Part shown: one piece after another, positions 15,523-20,869 of the stretch
Layout: every line of letters starts with the position of its first letter
Numbering within the stretch: position 1 is the stretch's first letter
Source: an uncultured Prevotella sp.
GTDB lineage: Bacteria; Bacteroidota; Bacteroidia; Bacteroidales; Bacteroidaceae
Direction: 5' to 3'
Assembly (NCBI GenBank): GCA_938028745.1
Contig: CALIZL010000061.1
Location: 1 to 20,869 of the forward strand
DNA: 20,869 nucleotides
Translations under genes and position numbers: made by a program
Notes under the pieces: model-generated
Seen by the model: the letters and a program-made list of their open reading frames with translations, nothing else
The model's database searches: none
Told to the model about the DNA's origin: nothing

Positions 15523-16761
15523 ATGGCTCGAAATCATAGAGATGTAAACCTAAAAGCACTAATTGGCAACCAATTGCAATACATATACTCGGCCGACGAA
15601 CTGACCAATGTTCTTAATACCTTGGCCAGCAATATTGGTGTGCCTGCCGGTTTCAGGCGAAACCAGATGCTTTGCTTTGCAGATACCAGTAAAGACAACC
15701 GCCGAGCAAAACGCTACCGCATGCACAAAAAGCACGGCGGAACACGTGCTATCGTGGCTCCCCATCAGAGTTTGTTGTACATGTTAAAGGGATTCAATGC
15801 CTTGTTGCAGCAGTATTACCAACCCACAACTTGGTGTTACGGCTTTGTTAGGGGGCGTTCGGTGGTGCAAAATGCCCAACAGCATGTGGGCAAACGCTAC
15901 ATCCTGAACATCGACATCAAAGATTTCTTCCCCTCCATTACTAGGCAAATGGTGGAAGATGTTTTGTTGGCAGAGCCTTTAAAGTGCTCTACCGAGGCCG
16001 CCCAACTGCTTTCGGGTCTCTGCACTGCTGCTGAACCGCAGGGCGATGTGTTGCCGCAGGGATTTCCCACTTCGCCAACACTCTCGAATATGGTGTGCAA
16101 AAAGATGGACGAAGAACTGGCTGCCGCCGCCCAACGCATAGGGGCAACCTACTCGCGCTATGCCGATGACATGTCGTTTAGCAGCGACAAGGATGTGCTG
16201 CGCCCAACGGGAAGTTTTTATTTGCAGGTCTCTGGCATTGTTGAGAAGTACGGATTTAGGCTGAACGACCGCAAAACACGACTGCAAAGACGTGGACGAA
16301 GACAGCAGGTTACGGGCGTTGTGGTGAGCAATAAGGTGAACGTAGCGCGCGAATATGCACGGCAGATACGTAGCTTGTTGTATATGTGGGAGCGATATGG
16401 CTATTGGGAGACTGCCAAAGCAGCCTTGCGCGCTTATCGTGAGCAACATGGTAAGACTAGGGGACATGGTGAATACCTCACCTTGTATGCAGTTTTGCGC
16501 GGCCGACTGAACTATATGAAGATGGTGAAGGGCGAAACAGATCCCACATACCTTAAACTTTGGAACAAGTATAACCAACTGATGCAGCGGGATGTTCCTA
16601 AGCGCAGGAGAGGTGTTTACGGCACTAACGCGCATAGGCCTGAGCCTTCTAGGGCCAACGATTATCTTGGCGAACCGCAACGAAAGGGGTGCGCGGGTGT
16701 TGTGGCACTCTTTGTGGCGCTTACGTTAGCGGGTTTGCTGGCTTGCAACTTGTTGGCTTAA
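15523..16761 (+). CDS. Retron reverse transcriptase with C-terminal membrane segment
   Basis: This 412-aa RT has the retron signature motifs: NAxxH (NAQQH, 117-121), motif A LNIDIKDFFPSI with catalytic D131, and QGFPTSP (179-185). The catalytic YADD is at 213-216 (D215, D216), and VTG (263-265) lies in the thumb-proximal region. These favour a retron RT over group II intron or DGR enzymes. A structured RNA with complementary ends lies between its promoter and its ATG, 25 nt upstream. The polymerase part ends near residue 355. It is followed by a basic, Pro/Arg-rich linker (about 357-388, PKRRRG) and a hydrophobic stretch at 389-412 (VVALFVALTLAGLLACNLLA) that looks like one membrane span ending at the C-terminus. 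Most retron RTs are about 300-350 residues and work with a separate effector; none is seen beside this gene. The tail may be the effector or a membrane anchor. Role in phage defence is inferred from the family. Confidence 0.95.
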   Translation: MARNHRDVNLKALIGNQLQYIYSADELTNVLNTLASNIGVPAGFRRNQMLCFADTSKDNRRAKRYRMHKKHGGTRAIVAPHQSLLYMLKGFNALLQQYYQPTTWCYGFVRGRSVVQNAQQHVGKRYILNIDIKDFFPSITRQMVEDVLLAEPLKCSTEAAQLLSGLCTAAEPQGDVLPQGFPTSPTLSNMVCKKMDEELAAAAQRIGATYSRYADDMSFSSDKDVLRPTGSFYLQVSGIVEKYGFRLNDRKTRLQRRGRRQQVTGVVVSNKVNVAREYARQIRSLLYMWERYGYWETAKAALRAYREQHGKTRGHGEYLTLYAVLRGRLNYMKMVKGETDPTYLKLWNKYNQLMQRDVPKRRRGVYGTNAHRPEPSRANDYLGEPQRKGCAGVVALFVALTLAGLLACNLLA

Positions 16762-16832
16762 TGTCTTTTTATTGGTTGTTGCACGCGTTAATCCGGGGCG
16801 TTTTAACCCGCATCGGGCATAAGTATTGCTAA
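16762..16832. other. 3' flank of the retron RT
   Basis: A weak stem CGGG-GCGTTTTAA-CCCG lies near 16794-16810. No strong terminator with a T tract was found. Confidence 0.35.
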
Positions 16833-17022
16833 GATTTGTATTGCATAGCGCGAAATGCCTTATGCTTGTCTTTACCTTGTTGGATGTTATGATGGTTGAG
16901 ATTTGTATTGCATAACGCGAAATGCCTTATGCTTGTCTTTACCTTGTTGGATGCTATGATGGTTGAGATTTGTATTGCATAACGCGAAATGCCTTATGCT
17001 TGTCTTTGTCTTGTTAGTTGTT
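16833..17022. repeat. 67-bp tandem repeat behind the retron RT
   Basis: The units begin at 16833, 16900 and 16967 and have a period of exactly 67 bp. The third is partial, with recognisable similarity to about 17022. The first two full units are nearly identical, with about two differences (such as GCATAGCG against GCATAACG). Each unit contains GCATAA (or GCATAG), 11 nt, then TTATGC, which could fold as a 6-bp hairpin. The period is not a multiple of three and stops break the frames, so it does not code. It begins about 70 bp after the RT stop codon. Confidence 0.92.
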
Positions 17023-17256
17023 AAACACATCTTGTATTTTTGGGATAGCGTAAAGTTTTCGGTGTAAATTTTAACATCGAGAGTGCCCTCGCCGCTCACC
17101 AATTGCCCACTCGGTGGCAAATTTTCAATTCTCGCGGAGGTTCTTTTGGGCTAAAATTGGCATTAGCCTGTATAATGTTAGCAAACCATTTTGTGGTGCA
17201 TAAATGCGTATTTATACAGAATGGTGGGCAATTAACAACAAAAAAAGTGCTATTTG

Positions 17257-17410
17257 CAGCAAATTGCACCGCATTTAGCGGCAAAACGCAAGGTAAAATG
17301 CAGCAAAACGCAGTGCATTTAGCAGCAAAACGCAAGGCGTTTTGCTGCTAAATGCAAGGTAAAATGCTGCAAAATGCAAGACGTAATGCCGCAAAATGCA
17401 AGGTGGAATG
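17257..17410. repeat. 22-nt tandem array in element copy B
   Basis: Seven units of exactly 22 nt start at 17257, 17279, 17301, 17323, 17345, 17367 and 17389. The consensus resembles cWGCAAAAyGCAAGGTAAAATG. The core GCAAAAyGCA replaces the GCTAAAyGCA that dominates in copy A, but one unit here keeps the copy A form. Confidence 0.92.
17314..17356. repeat. Perfect 20-bp inverted repeat with 3-nt loop
   Basis: Within the 22-nt array, 17314-17333 and 17337-17356 are perfect reverse complements separated by AAG. The arms read TGCATTTAGCAGCAAAACGC and its complement. On either strand an RNA would form a 20-bp hairpin, and the DNA is a near-perfect palindrome. Confidence 0.95.
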
Positions 17411-17709
17411 TATATTCTTGCATCTTGTATGTTGGCTTTTGGGGGGCTGTGAATGGTAAAGAAAGACATGCTTAGTGGAAAAACTTGCTTGAAAAGGTGA
17501 TGTTTTGACCATTAAAAGTCGTTTTTGGGGTGGCGTAAATTTGCGAGTCGGCGACAATCTAGAAAGGCAAAATGGTGCATTTTGCTTGTATTGTGCTCAA
17601 AAATAGACAAAAAAATAAATGCGAAAGACCGAAAATCCTGCTAAATAGCATGCTTTTGGGCGTTTGTTTTCGCTAGAATAGGCTGGCGGAAATAATCTTT
17701 TTGTAAAAT

Positions 17710-18048
17710 GTTTATACTGCAATTAACGATAAGGCAGTCTTCGCTTTTAATATTTCTATAAATTGAGCGAAGTTTATTTTCTTTGTGCTACTATACCAAG
17801 ATAAACACCCCTTTCGTGTACGAAGTACTAGACAAAGATGCAATGACCGATTTGGCTTAACCCTGACTTCATAAAACAAGTATCCCAAGACACCCTTTTA
17901 AATGGGGCTTGGGATACTGAGATATGCTTTGTGGGATGCCTTTTCACATTGTACCTGCCATTTTGAATTGCTAACTCTTTTACAAATCGCCGTGAATGGA
18001 TTAAATGATGTTTAGCTAAATGACGTGTACTTACTGCAGAGGCGATGA
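17710..18048. other. 3' flank of the outer-membrane protein gene
   Basis: No gene is supported. The main feature is an inverted repeat AGTATCCCAAG (17879-17889) / CTTGGGATACT (17908-17918), 11 bp perfect, with CCC/GGG pairing possible inside the loop. There is no T tract on either side. A weak resemblance links GAGATATG...GGGATGCC (about 17919-17940) with the reverse complement of 18831-18862 on the other side of the gene. Confidence 0.5.
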
Positions 18049-18642
18049 TTATTGCGTTTTCCCTTTTATCAAGTCGAAACGATAGCCGAGTGTGAATTGG
18101 AAAACACTAAATTGAGAACGTACCCTCACTTCGGTAAGGCCGAAATTATAACGTGCATCTGCAACAAACTTGCCCAGTTCGTAGGATATGCCCAAAGGTA
18201 AGGCTACATCAACATCTCTAATGTTGTCGTTAACCCGCGAAGTTTCCCAGCCTCTACTTTCAAAATAGTCTTTGCTACTAGACTTTAAACCAAGTTGCAA
18301 GCCCACCTTTAAGGCTAGGTTCTTTGCTACATAGAAATTGGCTAACACCGGAATGTTAAAATAGTTGTATTCGTAGTGGTGGTTTTCATCTCCAAGCGAG
18401 TATTTTGCTCCTTGTTGAGAGTAAAGCAAACCAGCGGACAAACCCAGTTTGGGCTTAATTTGGTATTCTGTCTCAAAGCCAACCACAAGGCCTGTTCTGA
18501 AATCGGAGTCGTAATGGTTGGTTAATTTTGAAAGACCAACACCGATTTTAGGTTGCAACGAGAGCGACTTTACATTGTGTTGGGCATAAACATTGCAGCT
18601 TAATGCGAATGCAGTGATTAATAACGAGATTGATTTTATCAT
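18049..18642 (-). CDS. Small outer-membrane beta-barrel protein
   Basis: This 197-aa protein has a Sec signal peptide (K3, hydrophobic core 5-15, likely cleavage after A20 in NVYAQ) and about eight amphipathic beta strands. Examples of strands are KIGVGLSKL, GLVVGFETEYQI, LGLSAGLLYSQQGAKYSL, FNIPVLANFYVAKNLALKVGLQLGL and the C-terminal FSVFQFTLGYRFDLI. The pattern, length and the YFNIPVLANFYV segment are typical of the Bacteroidetes porin-like family of small eight-stranded barrels (outer membrane protein beta-barrel domain). Specific function cannot be told; members are often structural or of unknown role. It is transcribed alone on the minus strand, convergent to the retron. No clear TAnnTTTG promoter was found upstream. 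Confidence 0.9.
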   Translation of the reverse strand: MIKSISLLITAFALSCNVYAQHNVKSLSLQPKIGVGLSKLTNHYDSDFRTGLVVGFETEYQIKPKLGLSAGLLYSQQGAKYSLGDENHHYEYNYFNIPVLANFYVAKNLALKVGLQLGLKSSSKDYFESRGWETSRVNDNIRDVDVALPLGISYELGKFVADARYNFGLTEVRVRSQFSVFQFTLGYRFDLIKGKTQ

Positions 18643-18931
18643 GTTTACCTATTTAGTTTAACGTCAATTCTGTGAACTAGTTTTTAGTAACCAAACTTTC
18701 GCAAGTGAATAAATCACCCCGCGATTTTATACTTATATGTGTTTTGTAGCGTATGAAACATAGGATTACTATTTACAAGATTAGAGCGTATCTCGCAAGC
18801 ATTGGCGGAGCAAAACTCTGCTATTTCCCAAACGGCATCCCATGTGAGTTCCCATATCTTGTTTGTAACTTTGTTCTAAATTTACATTAATGTATGCTTG
18901 GATTCAGCACTTGCGGACCTTTAGTTATAGC
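18643..18931. other. Intergenic region between xseB and the outer-membrane protein gene
   Basis: No gene is visible. A small stem GCGGAG-CAAAA-CTCTGC (about 18805-18821, one G-U pair) is present. The region should hold the 3' end of the xse transcript and the promoter of the outer-membrane protein gene, neither of which could be placed with confidence. Confidence 0.35.
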
Positions 18932-19132
18932 CTACATTTGTCCTTCTTCCAGCATTTTCTTTATTTCCTCGTCGGTCTTAGTCAATTTGTCTTTGCACAT
19001 CTTGATAAGTTTTTGAGCCTTTTTCAGTTCATCGGCAAGCGAGTCGAGGTTGAGTTCGCCTGTTTCCATTCGGCGAACAATAGCTTCTAGTTGTGCCACA
19101 GCCTCTTCGTATTTCATTTCCTGTTTAGCCAT
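18932..19132 (-). CDS. xseB: Exodeoxyribonuclease VII small subunit
   Basis: This 66-aa protein matches the XseB family in length and sequence: MKYEEAVAQLEAIVRRMETGELNLDSLADELKKA followed by a second helix rich in K and E. It is a two-helix coiled-coil protein, several copies of which wrap the helical stalk of XseA in exonuclease VII, the enzyme that degrades single-stranded DNA to short oligonucleotides. It is downstream of xseA on the same strand, but separated by 192 bp of oligomer repeats instead of the usual tight spacing. The ATG at 19132 gives MAKQEMKYEEA; starting at the second methionine (residue 6) would also fit. Confidence 0.95.
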   Translation of the reverse strand: MAKQEMKYEEAVAQLEAIVRRMETGELNLDSLADELKKAQKLIKMCKDKLTKTDEEIKKMLEEGQM

Positions 19133-19324
19133 AATTTGAGTTTTTGAGTTTATGAGTTATTGAGTTGTGTGAGTTTATGAGTTGTTAAGTTTATGGGTAT
19201 TTGGCTTTATAAGCTTATTGGTTGTTGAGCGTAATGGGTTTATAGGGTAAGCAAACTTACTAATTCACTTCCAAACTCATAAACTCAACACCTCAATACC
19301 TCACAAACTTCCAAACTCAAATCC
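19133..19324. repeat. Oligomer-repeat spacer between xseA and xseB with inverted halves
   Basis: The left half consists of GAGTTTAT/GAGTTGTT-type octamers, and the right half of the complementary type, AAACTCAT/AACTCAAC. As a result 19144-19158 and 19274-19288 are a perfect 15-bp inverted repeat (TTGAGTTTATGAGTT and its complement), with several additional partial pairings. An xseA-xseB transcript would carry a large hairpin here. No coding potential. Confidence 0.85.
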
Positions 19325-20623
19325 TTATTCAACAACAGATTTAACCTTACCTTTTTGCAGTTGGGTAACGATAACATCGCCTTTTTGCAAGTCGTTGGCG
19401 TTGCGTACCACCTTTCCGCCGCACGTGGTGATGCTGTAACCTTTGGCAAGCAACAGTGATGGGTCGTGCGACTTGATGGCTTGTTGCAGCAGTTCGAGGC
19501 GATGTGCGGTCTTTGTAAGCAAGCGTTCGGCGTGGGTTGGCAGGGCAAGTGTCAGCCGTTGCAGGCGCAAGTCTTGCCGTTGCAAGGTGGTTGCTATGGT
19601 GTTTCGCATACGCAGTGCCATATTTTCGAGCCTTTTCTCTTGCCTTGTACGCACCAATGAAAACAACATCGGCACCTTTTCGGTAAGTCGGGCCAGTTGG
19701 ATGCGCTCCAATTCCATGCGCCTTTGCACTAGGTGTACCATCTCTTCTTGCGCATCGAGAATGCGTTGGTAGGTCTCCGCGAGGTGTTCTACCAGAAAAG
19801 CAGCCGCAGCAGTGGGCGTTTTTACACGGCGGAAAGAAACCATGTCTAGCACGCTTTCGTCGCGGTCGTGCCCGATGCCGGTGATGATTGGTAGGGGGAA
19901 GTTGGCCACATTCTCGGCCAATGGCAAGCTGTCGAAGCCACTGAGGTCGCTGGTGGCCCCTCCGCCACGTATGATAACCACCACATCGAAGTCGGCTAGC
20001 CGCTCGTTGATGGCGTTAAGGGCCGCAATGACGCTCCGTTCTACGCCTTCGCCCTGCATGGTGGCGGCAAAAAGCTGTACCGAGAATTGCAAATGCCATT
20101 CGTTTTCGTGCAGATGACGGCAGAAATCGCCGTATCCAGCCGCTTGTTCGCTAGAAATAACGGCCACACGTTGCGCAAATAGCGGCAGGCGAAAGTCTTT
20201 TTGCAGGTCGAACACGCCTTGCTGTTTCAGCGTTTGCACAATTTGGAGCCGCTTGCGTGCCATGTCGCCCAGCGTGTAAGTGGGGTCTATGTCGGCCACA
20301 ATCCACGAAAAGCCGTATGCTTCATGGAAATCGGCGTACACCAAGAGCCTTACTTTCAGTCCTGCACGTAGTATTTGATTGGCGTTGCGTTCGAAGTGGG
20401 GGCGCAAAAACGCCCATTTGTTCTTCCAACATTTGGCCGATGCCTTGGCCACGGGCGTGTTTCCTGCCGCGTCTTTCTGCACCAACTCCATGTAACAGTG
20501 GCCGCGAACCTCCCTCATTTCAGAGATTTCGGCCTCTACCCAATATTCGTCGGGCATGGTGATGGCGAGCGCATCGCGCACCATTTGGTTCAGTTCATAC
20601 AATGTTAGGGTATCTTTGCGCAT
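19325..20623 (-). CDS. xseA: Exodeoxyribonuclease VII large subunit
   Basis: This 432-aa protein is a full XseA. It has an N-terminal OB-fold nucleic-acid-binding domain (about 6-105, LTLYELNQMVRDAL to GFSWIVADIDPTYTLGD) and the catalytic core (about 130-350). The core contains VAVISSEQAAGYGDF, the glycine-rich VVIIRGGGATSDLSGFD and ITGIGHDRDESVLDMV, with the family's conserved G-H-[DE] segment. A long coiled-coil stalk (about 285-385) and a short C-terminal beta segment (LLAKGYSITTCGGKVVRNANDL) follow. With XseB it forms exonuclease VII, which degrades single-stranded DNA from both ends in a metal-independent way, in mismatch repair and processing of damaged DNA. A strong Bacteroidetes promoter lies 50-90 bp upstream. 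xseB follows after 192 bp. Confidence 0.97.
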   Translation of the reverse strand: MRKDTLTLYELNQMVRDALAITMPDEYWVEAEISEMREVRGHCYMELVQKDAAGNTPVAKASAKCWKNKWAFLRPHFERNANQILRAGLKVRLLVYADFHEAYGFSWIVADIDPTYTLGDMARKRLQIVQTLKQQGVFDLQKDFRLPLFAQRVAVISSEQAAGYGDFCRHLHENEWHLQFSVQLFAATMQGEGVERSVIAALNAINERLADFDVVVIIRGGGATSDLSGFDSLPLAENVANFPLPIITGIGHDRDESVLDMVSFRRVKTPTAAAAFLVEHLAETYQRILDAQEEMVHLVQRRMELERIQLARLTEKVPMLFSLVRTRQEKRLENMALRMRNTIATTLQRQDLRLQRLTLALPTHAERLLTKTAHRLELLQQAIKSHDPSLLLAKGYSITTCGGKVVRNANDLQKGDVIVTQLQKGKVKSVVE

Positions 20624-20679
20624 GGGTTTGGGATGAAATGGCGTGGTGAGCCTTGCGGTTGGCGGCTCTTTACATGATG

Positions 20680-20710
20680 CAAAGTTAAGGTAAATGGTGG
20701 TAACGACAAA
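20680..20710 (-). promoter_or_regulatory. xseA promoter
   Basis: On the minus strand TTTG (20710-20707) is followed after exactly 19 bp by TAACTTTG (20687-20680), both matching the Bacteroidetes -33 and -7 elements, with C after the -7 box. The transcription start would be near 20673, giving a leader of about 50 nt. Confidence 0.85.
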
Positions 20711-20732
20711 ATATAATTCGATGAAATGGGGG

Positions 20733-20869
20733 TAGTGAAGTGGTAAGGTGGTAAGTAGTAAGTAGTAGAGTAGTAAGTAGTAAGGTAGTAAGGTAGTAAG
20801 TAGTAAGGTAGTAAGTAGTAAGGTAGTAAGTAGTAAGGTAGTAAGTAGTAAGGTAGTAAGTAGTAAGGT
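20733..20869. repeat. 15-bp (7+8) tandem repeat, cut by window edge
   Basis: AGTAGTA and AGGTAGTA alternate so that the 15-bp unit GGTAGTAAGTAGTAA repeats almost perfectly from about 20775 to the end of the window, with looser copies from 20733. It starts just upstream of the xseA promoter and continues beyond the window. Confidence 0.9.

Larger units (their letters stand above)
17055..17709 (+). repeat. Non-coding dispersed element, copy B
   Basis: This about 655-bp stretch is the diverged counterpart of 5849-6457. The order of shared landmarks is the same: TTTTAACAT with GAGTGCC (17070-17085), CACCAATTGCCCAC and TTCTCGCG, a 22-nt tandem array, a GTTTTTGGGG block, CTAGAAAGGCAAAATGGT (about 17559-17576), a GACAAAA block and a terminal stem. 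The terminal stem is TTTTCGCTAG (17667-17676) with CTGGCGGAAA (17683-17692), which pairs fully as RNA with two G-U pairs. It also lies between convergent genes, the RT (+) and the outer-membrane protein (-). Confidence 0.8.

Noticed and set aside
15523..16761. RT as a group II intron maturase or a diversity-generating retroelement
   Set aside because: There is no maturase or endonuclease domain, no intron RNA domains, and no template/variable repeat or Avd gene. NAxxH and VTG together with the upstream RNA fit a retron.
16833..17022. 67-bp repeat as a coding repeat
   Set aside because: The period is not a multiple of three and frames do not stay open through the array.
17096..17557. Overlapping open frames of 64-82 aa on both strands in element copy B
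   Set aside because: They arise from the 22-nt array, which lacks stops in some frames; a 22-nt period shifts frame at every unit, so no stable protein is encoded.
16762..18048. Search for a retron effector gene downstream of the RT
   Set aside because: Only repeat-derived frames exist there; the next gene, the beta-barrel protein, is on the opposite strand with its own signal peptide and is not a plausible retron effector.

Overview
The window looks like chromosomal DNA of a Bacteroidales bacterium, most likely Prevotella or a close relative. The evidence is: several promoters of the Bacteroidetes TAnnTTTG type with a TTG/TTTG box 19 bp upstream; little sign of Shine-Dalgarno sequences; a giant type IX secretion translocon gene (sprA) directly behind ruvA; and intergenic regions full of short-oligomer tandem arrays. 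Species cannot be fixed from the sequence alone.

Layout. 1-536 holds a 65-bp tandem repeat and the rubrerythrin promoter; rubrerythrin follows (537-1079, +). After a compound (GGTGAAAA)n repeat and a terminator hairpin that overlaps the next promoter comes tex (1466-3601, +), with a small exported protein 4 bp behind it (3606-4031, +). A second copy of the compound repeat precedes an orphan B12-binding radical SAM gene (4357-5727, +). Between that gene and the convergent sprA lies a non-coding element with a 22-nt tandem array (copy A, about 5849-6457). ruvA-sprA is a minus-strand operon (15090 to 6734) with a GTGA overlap.

The standout locus is 15342-16761 (+): a Bacteroidetes promoter, a structured about 120-nt RNA with a1/a2 complementary ends, and a 412-aa reverse transcriptase carrying the retron hallmarks NAxxH, QGxxTSP, YADD and VTG. 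Together these read as a retron. Unusually, the RT carries a C-terminal basic linker and a single membrane segment, and no separate effector gene is visible beside it. It is followed by a 67-bp tandem repeat and by copy B of the 22-nt-array element (about 17055-17709). Both copies A and B sit in the same orientation between convergent genes.

The right part carries an outer-membrane beta-barrel protein (18642-18049, -) and the two exonuclease VII subunits xseA (20623-19325, -) and xseB (19132-18932, -). The xse genes are separated by a 192-bp oligomer-repeat spacer with a 15-bp inverted repeat. Several genes are DNA or RNA housekeeping (ruvA, xseAB, tex), one is oxidative-stress defence (rubrerythrin), one is secretion (sprA), and the retron is a probable anti-phage accessory locus inserted upstream of ruvA. 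No tRNA, rRNA, CRISPR array or insertion sequence was seen.
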